64,000 bases of DNA from Fannyhessea vaginae DSM 15829 (GCF_000159235.2 NZ_ACGK02000001.1:124001-188000); one strand, 5' to 3'. Shown: positions 25,664-35,389, numbered from the stretch's first letter. The notes: generated from the sequence alone by a model not told the origin. Numbers and translations are program-made.

Positions 25664-26308
25664 TTATTGAGCGTTTTTTGAAGTGCTCTGTAGAAGCTTA
25701 AGATAGCTTTGTGCAAGCTGTTTAGTCAAGCTTGAAGAGTGGTCTTTGTCTACTACAACGCCATGCTCATCAGAAACTAAAAACACTTCAGATACTTCTG
25801 CTTGCTTACTCTGAACCTCATTAAGCAAGTTTTTATCCTTAATAACGCGTATGCCAAGGGTTTTAGCAAGATCGATCACCAATGCGGTAACGCCGTTAGG
25901 TTGCTCAATATCTTGTGCACACCATAAAAGGGTGTCTGCACGCAAAGCCCACAAGCTCTCGGGTGCAACATGCGTAATGTTAGCCTCATCTTGCGCGCTT
26001 TGGGCACGAGCACAAAAGGTGGATACATGAGGATGTGCAAGATTTGTATAGGGTCCCACACTCATAGCTGCTTGACCCTTTTCGTCTATAACAAGCATAA
26101 GAACACCATTGGGGTAGTGCTGCGATCCCGAGGCAAGAGTCCACTCTATATGCTGTTTTGCCCATGCAACAAGGCGCTTATCAACCTGCTTTCCATTAAC
26201 CACACGGCGCGATAAAGCGCGTAATAGTCTGTTTTCTAAGGGAAGCTGCTGATTGTAAATCCTCCAGCGACAAATGCATGAGGGTTTTTCTAAGCTAAAT
26301 TGAGTCAT
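25664..26308 (-). CDS. Hypothetical protein
   Basis: This is a 214-residue soluble protein that I do not recognise. It starts at an ATG after CGAGG. The central part has alternating strands (VLMLVIDEKGQAAMSVGPYT, then LIDLAKTLGIRVI) and the end has EVFLVSDEHGVVVDKDHSS. This vaguely recalls class IV aminotransferase C-termini, but no PLP lysine context is visible, so I do not assign that. Four cysteines occur, none in a metal pattern. Confidence 0.65.
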   Translation of the reverse strand: MTQFSLEKPSCICRWRIYNQQLPLENRLLRALSRRVVNGKQVDKRLVAWAKQHIEWTLASGSQHYPNGVLMLVIDEKGQAAMSVGPYTNLAHPHVSTFCARAQSAQDEANITHVAPESLWALRADTLLWCAQDIEQPNGVTALVIDLAKTLGIRVIKDKNLLNEVQSKQAEVSEVFLVSDEHGVVVDKDHSSSLTKQLAQSYLKLLQSTSKNAQ

Positions 26309-26419
26309 GATTGCCTCGAAACAACACCAATAACGCCTTATTCTAACTCTGTTATATATGTAAATGCGTTATAGGTACAAAGTCTTACAAATATGCATAA
26401 AGGAAAGACAAAAATAAAC

Positions 26420-26511
26420 TGGCGGAGAGCTGGGGATTCGAACCCCAGATAGAGTTTGCACCCTATACTCGCTTAGCAGGCGAGCACCTTCGGCCACTCG
26501 GTCAGCTCTCC
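26420..26511 (-). tRNA. tRNA-Ser (GCT)
   Basis: This is a 92-base class II tRNA with acceptor GGAGAGC/GCTCTCC, anticodon stem-loop CTCGCCTGCTAAGCGAG giving GCT, a long variable arm, T-loop GGTTCGAAT, discriminator G and encoded CCA. Confidence 0.97.
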
Positions 26512-26686
26512 GTTTGCAATGGAAAATATTATCACATAATAACCAATATGTCATCAATACTTATAAGAATAATGAATCACCAAATAAAAATCATGGTTTT
26601 GTCCGTGCAAATACTTACTAACTTATGCATATACATGTGTATTTTAGAAAAAAATAAAAATTTTAAATTTTGTTGGCAATTCACGC

Positions 26687-26718
26687 TTGACAAGAGCGGG
26701 CGATAAGAGCATTATACT
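26687..26718 (+). promoter_or_regulatory. Candidate tRNA-Arg promoter
   Basis: TTGACA (26687-26692) and TATACT (26713-26718) lie just upstream of the tRNA. The 20-base spacing is long, so one of the two boxes may be shifted in use. Confidence 0.45.
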
Positions 26719-26731
26719 AAGAGTACACAAC

Positions 26732-26808
26732 GCGGCGTTACCTCAGCTGGATAGAGGGTCTGACTACGAATCAGAACGTCATAGGTTCGAATCCTATACG
26801 CCGCACCA
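26732..26808 (+). tRNA. tRNA-Arg (ACG)
   Basis: This is a 77-base tRNA with acceptor GCGGCGT/ACGCCGC, anticodon loop CTACGAA (ACG, expected to be deaminated at the first base), T-loop GGTTCGAAT, discriminator A and encoded CCA. Confidence 0.97.
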
Positions 26809-26821
26809 TTTGATTTTTCAC

Positions 26822-26847
26822 AGAGTCGTTTAGCGGCTCTTTTTTTT
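26822..26847 (+). terminator. tRNA-Arg terminator
   Basis: AGAGTCG and CGGCTCT form a seven-base stem (one G-T pair) followed by eight T residues, 14 bases past the tRNA end. Confidence 0.9.
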
Positions 26848-27060
26848 GTAGAAAAACTTCGGAGTATGTTATAACTTACGGGCTTGTTGCACGCACGTCT
26901 GTTACACATGTGTTTTATGAGTTTATATATAAATTTGCTTCTTCAATACCATGGCTTATGTACACAAGACACCCTCATCACAAAAATTATATAGAACACT
27001 TGTTTGCTTTTTTGAGAATCTGTCGTACAATAATACAAAACCACAACAAAAGAGGCTGTT

Positions 27061-27513
27061 ATGATAACCCGAGGTATTCTTTATAAAAATTGCCAAAACG
27101 GCCGCAACGTGCGCGCATATCTGCAAAAACAGTCAGATGTATATGAAATTGTTGAATATATAGACGAATACGACACACTCAACCAGCACAAGAAAAGCAC
27201 TCCCGCGGTCAAACAAAAGCTCACCAAGGTGCTCAAATTTCCTCAAAGTGCGCAGTCTCGCATTTATCTGGCCTTACAAAAAATATGGGCGCAACATTTA
27301 AAGGAGCAACCACAACACAGTAACTTTTTTACCCTTGAGCTTTTATCATCGTATAACGCGCATTCAGATTTATCCATGCTTTTAGAAACAATATTTGCTT
27401 TCAAAGTGCTTACTATAAAGTCGTTTGGTGCATTTCTCAATAATATAAATGTTGTTTGTTCGTATGCAGAAATAGACTCAAACATTATCACATATATACC
27501 CTCGCATGCTTAG
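27061..27513 (+). CDS. Hypothetical small protein
   Basis: This is a 150-residue basic, probably cytoplasmic protein that I do not recognise. The ATG follows AAAAGAGG at a spacing of five to six bases, which supports translation. The sequence has Lys/Gln-rich helical stretches (about 45-85) and no catalytic motif or membrane segment. It stands alone between tRNA-Arg and a convergent peptidase gene. It could be a lineage-specific gene or a remnant. Confidence 0.5.
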   Translation: MITRGILYKNCQNGRNVRAYLQKQSDVYEIVEYIDEYDTLNQHKKSTPAVKQKLTKVLKFPQSAQSRIYLALQKIWAQHLKEQPQHSNFFTLELLSSYNAHSDLSMLLETIFAFKVLTIKSFGAFLNNINVVCSYAEIDSNIITYIPSHA

Positions 27514-27581
27514 AATGCGCTGTTGGCGTGCACAATCTAAAACTACACGAGGGTACAAAAATACTATTAATACACAAAAGC

Positions 27582-28955
27582 TTATGCAAGCTCGGCAAAA
27601 TCACGCAACATCATAGCTTCTGCTGCTATGAGTTTTTTCAGCGAAGAAATCGACTGAGATTCATTGGGGGAATGCGCATTTGCCTGAGGGTCTTCAGGAC
27701 CTGTTACCAAAACTTGATACTTGGGGAACATTTCACATAAATCAGGAATAAAAGGAATTGATCCGCCCTGACCTTGATTGATAGGCTGTGTTTCAAATGC
27801 GTCTTCCAATGCCTGTTCTGCTATTCTGCTCACTTCACTGTGCGCGTCCATTGCCCAACCACGACCCTTATCCACAGGTGTCCATGATACATGGCTGCCA
27901 AATGGAGCATTTTGCACCATGAACTCTCCGAGTGCTTTTTGTGCTTGTTCGGGGTCTTGCGATGGTGCTGTGCGCAGCGATAGTCTAAATTTGGTAGAAG
28001 GAGAAATTACATTAAACGACCCTTCTACAGGATGTGCATCAAAACCAATAACCGTAACAGCAGGCTTTACCCACAAACGAGAAGCGAGAGAGTCAGAGCC
28101 AGCCAGCTTGACACCAGACAACACACCACCGTCGACTCTAAATTGTGCCTCGTCAATATCTTGTTGCAAGCCGCCTACCACTTCTTGAGACTCCACACCA
28201 GGAACCACTAGATTGCCCTGGTCATCATACATGCGTGCAATAAGCATGGCAGCAAGTGTATGAGAGTCAAGAATTGGACCTCCAAATGCACCTGAATGAC
28301 GCGGGCTGTCCATAACACGCAGTTCAACATCAATATTGGTGTTCCCACGCAAAGAAGTTGTAAGACTGGGGATTTCTGCTGACCAATTACCCGAGTCAGC
28401 AACAATCATAATATCCGCATCAAAAAATTCTGGATGATCTTTTACAAAGGGGATAAAACTATCGGACCCCATCTCTTCTTCACCCTCGATGAAGAAACGG
28501 ATATTTACACCAAGTTTTTCACCCAAAATACTCAATGCGCCTAAATGAATTGCAATGCCCGAGCCGTCGTCAGAAGCGCCACGACCATACAAACGATCTC
28601 CTTTAATGGTCCCCTTAAAAGGATCGGTTTGCCAAACACCATCTTCATTAGGAGCAGGTTGAACGTCGTGATGTGCGTATAGAAGTACAGTTTTTGCAGA
28701 TGGATCAACAATTTTAGAACCCACAACTTCCCACGCACCGGGAGTACCGTCAGCATTGCGCGATTGAATCACTTGAGCATCCACACCCACACGCGTAAGC
28801 TCGTGCGCCACAAATTCAGCGTCTTCCTTCATGTGAGGTGCGGTAATACCTTCAGCGGAAACTGCTTTTTTTTCGATTTTCCTCATAAGAAAATCAAGCG
28901 CGGTATCCAAATATTCACCCGCCTGTTGTGATATTTCCTGATTGGAAAGTGACAT
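27582..28955 (-). CDS. M20-family metallopeptidase (dipeptidase)
   Basis: This 457-residue enzyme shows the M20 metal-site motifs: YAHHDVQP (His ligand), GRGASDDGSG (bridging Asp), the general-base EGEEEMGS, DSGNW, and a late H in QANAHSPNES. The dimerisation insert between the metal-site halves is present (about 195-320). It probably hydrolyses small peptides with carboxy-terminal free residues, like other dipeptidase-type M20 proteins. I chose ATG at 28955 (MSLSNQ), after AAGGAGGAAGT. Confidence 0.94.
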   Translation of the reverse strand: MSLSNQEISQQAGEYLDTALDFLMRKIEKKAVSAEGITAPHMKEDAEFVAHELTRVGVDAQVIQSRNADGTPGAWEVVGSKIVDPSAKTVLLYAHHDVQPAPNEDGVWQTDPFKGTIKGDRLYGRGASDDGSGIAIHLGALSILGEKLGVNIRFFIEGEEEMGSDSFIPFVKDHPEFFDADIMIVADSGNWSAEIPSLTTSLRGNTNIDVELRVMDSPRHSGAFGGPILDSHTLAAMLIARMYDDQGNLVVPGVESQEVVGGLQQDIDEAQFRVDGGVLSGVKLAGSDSLASRLWVKPAVTVIGFDAHPVEGSFNVISPSTKFRLSLRTAPSQDPEQAQKALGEFMVQNAPFGSHVSWTPVDKGRGWAMDAHSEVSRIAEQALEDAFETQPINQGQGGSIPFIPDLCEMFPKYQVLVTGPEDPQANAHSPNESQSISSLKKLIAAEAMMLRDFAELA

Positions 28956-29155
28956 ACTTCCTCCTTGCACAAAAATCGTTACGTACCATACTATTTATCA
29001 GTGTAGCTGATATCTTTGTAAAAGACCTCAAAAACTAAAGAATGTTACATGTTAATAATTTATAGATATCGTCGCTTTGCGCATAACCACTTATATATAG
29101 GTACAATAAACACAAGACACCCACGGTTAGCTCTTGTGAGACAGTTGGTTTATAG

Positions 29156-30199
29156 ATGACTAAACACAAACACATATCAAGTTTTACCTACCAAAATTTA
29201 GATTTTGAAGGGCGTATGGAATACAGAAAACGCAAGAGAGCGTTGTCCAAAATAAGCAAGGTATTTCGGATTTTTGTCATATTTGCGGCTGTAGCGTTTG
29301 TAGGAGCTGTGTTATACACGCTCAACACAACAAAAACCATTCAAATTGAGCCCATTCTTACACCTCCTGGTACATCTAACGGCTACATAATTGATCCTTT
29401 AGCCACCGCACATCACGCAAGTGGTACATATCGCTCAAAATATAGATATGTCTACGATATAACGCACCGTAAAGAAGTTATTAACGACGACGCAGACGTG
29501 GCATGTGCACCTGCGTCACTGGTAAAGCTGATGACTATTTATACCGCACTACAGCACATACAGTCCTTAGACCAAGTAGCTCCCATAGACAAAGAAACAT
29601 TTCAGCACTTGCTCGACGAAAACGCATCTATGGCAGGGTTTGTAGCCGATGAACAAACAACATATAAAGACCTTCTCTATGGAACGCTATTAAGGTCGGG
29701 AGGCGAATGTGCTACCAACTTAGCAATACATACAGCTGGCTCTGTAGACGCCTTTGTAAAAAAGATGAATGATAACGCGCATAAACTTGGATTAAGTGCA
29801 ACTCATTACACCAATCCAACAGGTCTGGATGATCCAAATCAAATAAGTTGCGCAGCAGATGTTGTAAAAGTGTTCAACGCATGTTTGCAAGACAAAAGGT
29901 TCAAAGAGATCTTAACCGCTCAAGAATACACGTCTTCAAAAACAAACCAACACCCTAAAGGCATCACCATGAAAAACAACATTCTTTCTCATATAACACC
30001 TGAGGAACAAAATGGTTTTAAGATACTTGGTGGTAAATCTGGAACCACTGATAACGCAGGTTTATGCTGGGTAACACTTGTAACCAAAAATAATGTTGAT
30101 TACATTGTCTGCGTTATGGGCGTTGCGTTTCAAGACATCAATGACCCTGGCCACGGACAAAAAGATGACACAATCCAGCTCATCAATGAGCTGCCGTAA
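29156..30199 (+). CDS. Serine D-alanyl-D-alanine carboxypeptidase (S11)
   Basis: This 347-residue protein has an N-terminal cytoplasmic stretch, one transmembrane anchor (about 36-56, RIFVIFAAVAFVGAVLY) and an extracellular penicillin-binding domain. Motif 1 is SLVK (S121, K124). Motif 2 is S181-G182-G183, where SxN is usual. Motif 3 is K294-S295-G296. It trims D-Ala from peptidoglycan stem peptides. The anchor is N-terminal rather than the C-terminal amphipathic helix of DacA enzymes, and no C-terminal beta domain is present. Confidence 0.9.
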   Translation: MTKHKHISSFTYQNLDFEGRMEYRKRKRALSKISKVFRIFVIFAAVAFVGAVLYTLNTTKTIQIEPILTPPGTSNGYIIDPLATAHHASGTYRSKYRYVYDITHRKEVINDDADVACAPASLVKLMTIYTALQHIQSLDQVAPIDKETFQHLLDENASMAGFVADEQTTYKDLLYGTLLRSGGECATNLAIHTAGSVDAFVKKMNDNAHKLGLSATHYTNPTGLDDPNQISCAADVVKVFNACLQDKRFKEILTAQEYTSSKTNQHPKGITMKNNILSHITPEEQNGFKILGGKSGTTDNAGLCWVTLVTKNNVDYIVCVMGVAFQDINDPGHGQKDDTIQLINELP

Positions 30200-30293
30200 G
30201 CAGACAAACATCACCAATGAGTGCTCACTCCGCGCACTGTCGTTAGGTTAGTTGCCAAGTAAAACAAAAGTGAGTCCTTAGCCAAATGAGCAA

Positions 30294-31193
30294 CTAGTCA
30301 GATAAATTTACCTCACTTTTAAGCGCGCACACTGTTTCTGAACGTCCATAACCTTCGTAATAATTACAGGTGGACATCGTCATAACATGCTTTAACCGAG
30401 GAATGATCTGGTCTGCATCAGCACGACGCGTAACAGCTTTTTGTAAGCGTTGTTGTAGATAATCATGAAATTCTTGATCATTAGCGAACGAAAGCTTACG
30501 AACATCAAGATCTTCGGGTTGTGTGTAATACACAAATAGCGGTTCAAGCTCATACGCCTTTTTTTCAGTTACATACCAAATAGTTTTTGTTTTGTTAAAT
30601 TTATCCTGATCATTGAGCAAAAAGAAGTGATAGAACATGGTGCCGTCTTTTAAGTGGTGGCCGTATAAAACTGTTTGATAATCCACAAGCCCAGGTTCTT
30701 TGTTATCACAGTCCATGAATACCTGTCCACCAATGGTCCATTTACCTTCGGCGTTATGCCTTAAATACCGCTCATTATCAGTTGTATGGTACACGGGGTA
30801 ATTAACAGGAGTTCCTGGCATTTGCAGCCATCCAACAACTTCTGAGTTAATAGCCTTAAGACCAGCCCAATCAACTTCGGGAGCACCATTAGTTTCATCT
30901 CCATTGTTGTCGGTTTGAGCGTCAGGAATAGTTGCGTATTGCGCCAACTTGCTGTTAGTTTGACTTTGGTCATAATAACACCATTGTGTATAACCATAGT
31001 AAGCGCCACCTGCAAGCATAAGCAAAAAGCCAACAACAATCAAAATGGTTGACAAGTAATCTTTGAAGTTTTTCTTCTTGGTTTTATGCTTGGAAACAAG
31101 TGAGCTGTACGTATTTTGTTCTGGCCGATACGGCAGTGGTTTTTGAGGTAAATTATTTGATTTCATTTGTGCTTGAGGGCTATGTTTACCCAT
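30294..31193 (-). CDS. Class B sortase
   Basis: This is a 299-residue transpeptidase that attaches surface proteins to the cell wall. It has a basic N-terminus, one transmembrane helix (about 46-66), and a sortase domain with His in VLYGHHLKDGTMF, the catalytic Cys in TMSTCNYY (about C276) and the nearby Arg in GYGRSET. The SrtB-type insert between strands is visible (MFYHFFLLNDQDKFN). It starts after AGAGG. No substrate gene lies beside it; the surface protease at 6676 has a TPKTSD-type motif but is far away. Confidence 0.92.
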   Translation of the reverse strand: MGKHSPQAQMKSNNLPQKPLPYRPEQNTYSSLVSKHKTKKKNFKDYLSTILIVVGFLLMLAGGAYYGYTQWCYYDQSQTNSKLAQYATIPDAQTDNNGDETNGAPEVDWAGLKAINSEVVGWLQMPGTPVNYPVYHTTDNERYLRHNAEGKWTIGGQVFMDCDNKEPGLVDYQTVLYGHHLKDGTMFYHFFLLNDQDKFNKTKTIWYVTEKKAYELEPLFVYYTQPEDLDVRKLSFANDQEFHDYLQQRLQKAVTRRADADQIIPRLKHVMTMSTCNYYEGYGRSETVCALKSEVNLSD

Positions 31194-31418
31194 GTTGACC
31201 TCTATCTATAAAGCGCTTTTGCTTGTTATAACAAGCGTTGGATAATGACTTTGTGCGCGATGCGGCTTTTGACATTATACCCCAAGAGTATATGCGTTCA
31301 TACTTCACACACGCACGCAAACACACGTTTTAGCTTATACTGATATACAGAAACAATAGTTGACATTCTTGTCATCATTTTTTAACACGTTATACAACTC
31401 ATTTAAGGAGTGCTTAGT

Positions 31419-32339
31419 ATGAAAATGCAATATCTAGAATCAGATTACGATGTATGTACCACCAAAATAGACAACAACGACTTTACAGCTATTTTCTCTC
31501 AAAAGTCTGGATATATTCCCCGTGTAGCAGCGGTACACGATTTATGTGGCTATGGAAAATGCTCATTAGGTGTTGCAATTCCTTTGTTGTCGGCAGCTGG
31601 ATGCGATGTGTGCCCTGTTCCTACATCGCTGTTTTCAGCTCATACTAAGTATGAACATTTTTATATGCACGACACAACGTCGATGCTTGAGTCTTATCTA
31701 AATGCATGGGAAAAAGAAAAGGTTGAGGTAGATGCAATATATTCTGGATTTTTAGGCGACGCTGAACAGGTGAGGACTATACAAAGGCTCTACACTATGT
31801 TTCCTCACGCGCTACGCATTGTGGATCCCGTAATGGGCGACGGCGGTAAAAGCTACCCAACATACACCAAAGACCTCTGTTGTGCCATGAAAGAACTTGC
31901 GCGTGATGCCGATATTCTAACACCTAATCTTACTGAAGCCGCCATCTTAACAGACACAGAGTATGAAGGACAAAGCCCATCTCCTGAATATGTAAAACAC
32001 ATGCTTGAAGCTCTTGGATTATATCACGCGAAATACACGGTCTTAAAGGGTATCGAAACGGCTGATGGAAAGATTATTAACTTTGTAGCTAATAAGGACG
32101 CTCGCATTGTTAAAGTCTCTCAAGAAAAACTCAACGTAAGCCTACATGGAACGGGAGATTTATTTGCAAGCTGTATTTTAGCTTGTTGTATGAACGGAAA
32201 AGGTATCATCAGAGCCACCGAATTTGCAGGCAATTTCGTATGTAAAGCTATTGCCATCACTCAAAAACAGCCCGACTGGCAAATGCGCGGAGTAAGTTTT
32301 GAGTCTTTGCTTGGCGATGTAACACAACTGGTGTTATAG
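31419..32339 (+). CDS. Pyridoxal/pyridoxamine kinase-like (PfkB/ribokinase fold)
   Basis: This 306-residue protein resembles PdxK/PdxY: N-terminal VAAVHDLCGYGKCSLG, the VDPVMGD signature, LTPNLTEAAILT and the ATP-site GTGDLFASC with its catalytic Asp. It would phosphorylate pyridoxal or a related vitamer. About 30 residues precede the core fold, longer than in most PdxK. I chose ATG at 31419, with AAGGAG at a spacing of eight; an upstream in-frame GTG lies inside that ribosome-binding site. Confidence 0.88.
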   Translation: MKMQYLESDYDVCTTKIDNNDFTAIFSQKSGYIPRVAAVHDLCGYGKCSLGVAIPLLSAAGCDVCPVPTSLFSAHTKYEHFYMHDTTSMLESYLNAWEKEKVEVDAIYSGFLGDAEQVRTIQRLYTMFPHALRIVDPVMGDGGKSYPTYTKDLCCAMKELARDADILTPNLTEAAILTDTEYEGQSPSPEYVKHMLEALGLYHAKYTVLKGIETADGKIINFVANKDARIVKVSQEKLNVSLHGTGDLFASCILACCMNGKGIIRATEFAGNFVCKAIAITQKQPDWQMRGVSFESLLGDVTQLVL

Positions 32340-32443
32340 AGTAACAACATAACGAGCGTGCATGATAGTTTAATGTCATGCATATTTAATTGCGGATTCC
32401 GCATGCATATGCTTACCTAAAAGTTATCGCTTTACCAATTCAG

Positions 32444-32481
32444 CCGCTGTTCTTAAGCGTGTACATGCTTAAGAACAGCGG
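32444..32481. terminator. Perfect 15-base hairpin between convergent genes
   Basis: CCGCTGTTCTTAAGC pairs perfectly with its complement across eight bases. It is positioned as a transcription barrier for both flanking genes, but a T run is weak on either strand. Confidence 0.55.
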
Positions 32482-32529
32482 ATTTATATATACAAACAAT
32501 ACGTGCTATGTAGTGCGCGTTCCGCGGTT

Positions 32530-33582
32530 TTAACGAGCGGATGCTACACTGTTTGAGTTATCAACTGCAACACTAGATCCTTCAGATGCATCTTTATCTG
32601 ATTCTTGGGAACTGGAAGCAGAATTACTTGAGTCTTTTGTTGTAGCGGACGTATCTTTTTTGTTTTTCGTATCACCTGTAGAAGATTGAGGTGCACCCGT
32701 GTGATCTTCAGCTAATTTACCCGAAATCCCATTTTGAGAAGACTTGTCCTTGGTAGTATCAGTGATGTCTTGATCTACCGTTCCAAAAACCTGACCAATG
32801 ATAGTACTTGGGGTAAATGAGGACGTGATATTGGTTCGTAATTTATCGGCAATTTCTTTGTCGACGCCTTTAATGGTGCAATGGAAACGAACTCCATTAT
32901 CAGTTGTTGTTTTTGTCCAAATAAACGTCATAAGCGTTCGAGGTGCCCCTTGGGGAGGGAGTATACCAAACAGGTTAGAGTGTTGCAGTTTATTATCTTC
33001 GTTAAAGTACACCTGAACATGGTAAATTACGGTATTTATATTAGGATTGAGCAACGAATTAATAGAGAGGGCAGCTGCTTGAATTTGAGAACCAGCAAAG
33101 ACTTCAAGCAAATCTTTAGAGGTTGTGTCGGTAACTGTAACCTCTATACGATGTGTGTTTTCGTCGGCTTCTTCAACAGAAAAACGCTCGGGGAATTGAG
33201 TAAATCCGTTACCCCATTCAACGCCTCCGCTCATAGCAGAACCAACCGCTTTAACCGACACCTCAGTTGCAAGATTTGCCGTGCTATTGCGTCTAATAAC
33301 ACCTATTGCAACCTGTGAAGCAATAACTAAAACAAAGAAAATAGCTACAAATGAAACAGCGGTTATTGCAATAACGCGTTCGATATTAGAGCCTGATGGG
33401 TCATCTGTCGATAAAGGGTCAACTGCAACAGCATTTCCAAACCGACGACGCCGAGCACGTTGCTTTTTTGCCGTTTCAGCGTTGGTATGACCTGTTTCAT
33501 CTACCGTGGCAAATAGTATTTCAGCGTTCTTTGCATCCAAAGCATGACATTGAACGCGTGCGATTTCTCTTTTTTTTCTCAT
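32530..33582 (-). CDS. Hypothetical membrane protein with acidic serine-rich tail
   Basis: This is a 350-residue protein that I do not recognise. It has a basic cytoplasmic N-terminus (about 60 residues, including KKQRARRRRFG), one transmembrane helix (about 70-95), an extracytoplasmic domain of about 160 residues, and a low-complexity C-terminal tail (about 265-350) rich in Ser, Asp, Thr and Lys. I chose ATG at 33582 because CGGAG lies seven bases upstream. It lies immediately downstream of the NUDIX gene (33-base gap), probably one transcript. Confidence 0.7.
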   Translation of the reverse strand: MRKKREIARVQCHALDAKNAEILFATVDETGHTNAETAKKQRARRRRFGNAVAVDPLSTDDPSGSNIERVIAITAVSFVAIFFVLVIASQVAIGVIRRNSTANLATEVSVKAVGSAMSGGVEWGNGFTQFPERFSVEEADENTHRIEVTVTDTTSKDLLEVFAGSQIQAAALSINSLLNPNINTVIYHVQVYFNEDNKLQHSNLFGILPPQGAPRTLMTFIWTKTTTDNGVRFHCTIKGVDKEIADKLRTNITSSFTPSTIIGQVFGTVDQDITDTTKDKSSQNGISGKLAEDHTGAPQSSTGDTKNKKDTSATTKDSSNSASSSQESDKDASEGSSVAVDNSNSVASAR

Positions 33583-33615
33583 GAAAAATCTCCGTACTAA
33601 AACCGACAATACCTA

Positions 33616-34266
33616 CTATTCAACAGAATTTTGCGAGGTTAAACGATGGGAAACAGCATCACAGATAAGAGCTCCCACCACTGTTTTTGCGTCCTCAATC
33701 CTACCATCTAATACAGTATTGATAAATTCGTGTAAAGGCACAAGTTCCGTGCGAACAAACTCATCCTGATCAGGATGAGGCGTTTCTTGTGTAAGACCAG
33801 TTGCCATATAGATACGTACTAATTCATCGGAAAAACCAACAGCAGAAGCTATTGTGGTAAGGAGTGCCATATTTTGTGCAACCATACCTGTTTCTTCAAG
33901 TAATTCCCTTTGTGCTGCTTCAAGAGGATCCTCGCCAAGTTCCAGTTTACCAGCGGGTATTTCCAGGGTAATTCTGTCAAGTGAAGGTCGGTATTGTCTT
34001 ACCAAACAAATAGACCCACTATTGGTAAGCGCAACAACAGCTACAGCACCAGGATGCCTAACAATATCACGTTCGCCAATACTTCCATTGGGGAGTTTAA
34101 CTTGCATTCTTGATACGTTAAAAATAAGTCCATTAAAAAGCGTTGACTCTTCAAGGGGATATTCAAGTAAGTCTGTATCACCAAGAGCTTGTTTTGAGGC
34201 GCGTGTAATGCTTGTTTTTTTACATTTATCAGCGGTAGAATCGCTTTTTTGTGTACGTTTTGGCAT
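33616..34266 (-). CDS. NUDIX hydrolase (ADP-ribose pyrophosphatase-like)
   Basis: This 216-residue protein contains the NUDIX box GEDPLEAAQRELLEETG (G, E and REXXEE residues all present) and the family's strand regions VALTNSGSICLVRQYR and LTTIASAVGFSDE. The length and layout are those of ADP-ribose pyrophosphatases, which remove toxic ADP-ribose. The first about 50 residues are a polar extension. It starts at an ATG after AGGGG. Confidence 0.92.
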   Translation of the reverse strand: MPKRTQKSDSTADKCKKTSITRASKQALGDTDLLEYPLEESTLFNGLIFNVSRMQVKLPNGSIGERDIVRHPGAVAVVALTNSGSICLVRQYRPSLDRITLEIPAGKLELGEDPLEAAQRELLEETGMVAQNMALLTTIASAVGFSDELVRIYMATGLTQETPHPDQDEFVRTELVPLHEFINTVLDGRIEDAKTVVGALICDAVSHRLTSQNSVE

Positions 34267-34453
34267 AATACTACCCCTCTTCTTTATAAGCGCCTCTCAC
34301 CCTAAAATATGCTTTTGTAATGCATACGGTTTTATAATAGCGAAAATTAGCTTATACGATTGATTTATCATAACGAAACCACATGACATAAGCGGTTTTA
34401 GTGGTTAGCATATTATGCGGTGACCACACAATGAGGCGTAGATTTATAAATAG

Positions 34454-35389
34454 CTATTCCCCCGCGAGAAAAGATGAAAATTGCTGTGCAGTAATATATG
34501 CAGCCGGTGTATAACTTACGCCCACAGTACCTACGCCAAATAACTTGGTTGTAGAAGGATTGGTATTAACAATACCTGCTCCGTGAGATTCAAATTCATT
34601 GGTATCAAGTGGCTTTTCTAATGTGCTCAAGAGTCTCGGCGCACCAGAGCTGATTTCAACATAAGTTAAAGGACCAACCTGATGACTATACAAACTCATC
34701 TTGCGCACCAATCTACCTGCTAATATATGCAGTTGAGATGCACTACAAAGCTCATTTGGTAAACCTTCGTCACTCAAGGTAAACATACGACGCACGCCAA
34801 ATGCACGTGCTTTAAGTGCTTGCGCGCCAAGAATAATGCTTCCATATGGTTTGGAAGACACTTTTGTTAAGTCGGCGGCTTGAGGAGGAAGAATCATCGC
34901 TATTTTAGTAGTGTTTGCGAGGGTTACTGCTTGTTTGCATGCTTGATCCACTTCTAAACCATTATCACGATCACGCACTAAAGCAGCTAAAACTAACGCT
35001 AGTTGGGCAGATATGCATTTTGTATCAATGGCATGCACGCATACACCAGAAACAGACTTAGCTGCAGCAACGCAGGCAGAATAAGAATCAAAAAGCTTTG
35101 TTGACGCATGAAGCGTTACAATGTCCTTATAACCCAAATCCCTGCACTCTTCAAAAGTACGAACATAATCTTTTATTGCAGGGGTTTTAATAACAAAGCG
35201 ACCCTTCGTAGAAGAAAGATGCACATAGAAATCCAAGGGATCAAGGTCTATACACTCACGATAGTTGTGCCCTTTTGAACATACATAATAGGGAACGAGG
35301 TGAACTTGGGCAGAATTAAGCGCATGTAGTGGAATATCACATGCACTGTCACATACAATTGCAAACTTTTTTTGTTGTGTATCCGCCAT
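34454..35389 (-). CDS. DegV-family fatty-acid-binding protein
   Basis: This 311-residue protein has the DegV opening IVCDSACDIP, the lipid-site sequence HASTKLFDSYSACVAAA, and the two-lobe alpha/beta layout. Such proteins bind free fatty acids and, with FakA, feed fatty acyl phosphate to lipid synthesis; whether this one does is inferred. I chose ATG at 35389 (MADTQ), with GAGAGGGG upstream, and reject the longer frame that begins at 35419. No fakA partner is in view. Confidence 0.87.
   Translation of the reverse strand: MADTQQKKFAIVCDSACDIPLHALNSAQVHLVPYYVCSKGHNYRECIDLDPLDFYVHLSSTKGRFVIKTPAIKDYVRTFEECRDLGYKDIVTLHASTKLFDSYSACVAAAKSVSGVCVHAIDTKCISAQLALVLAALVRDRDNGLEVDQACKQAVTLANTTKIAMILPPQAADLTKVSSKPYGSIILGAQALKARAFGVRRMFTLSDEGLPNELCSASQLHILAGRLVRKMSLYSHQVGPLTYVEISSGAPRLLSTLEKPLDTNEFESHGAGIVNTNPSTTKLFGVGTVGVSYTPAAYITAQQFSSFLAGE

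Noticed and set aside
26712..26909. Minus-strand open frame overlapping tRNA-Arg
   Set aside because: It runs through the tRNA and its terminator, so it is a shadow.
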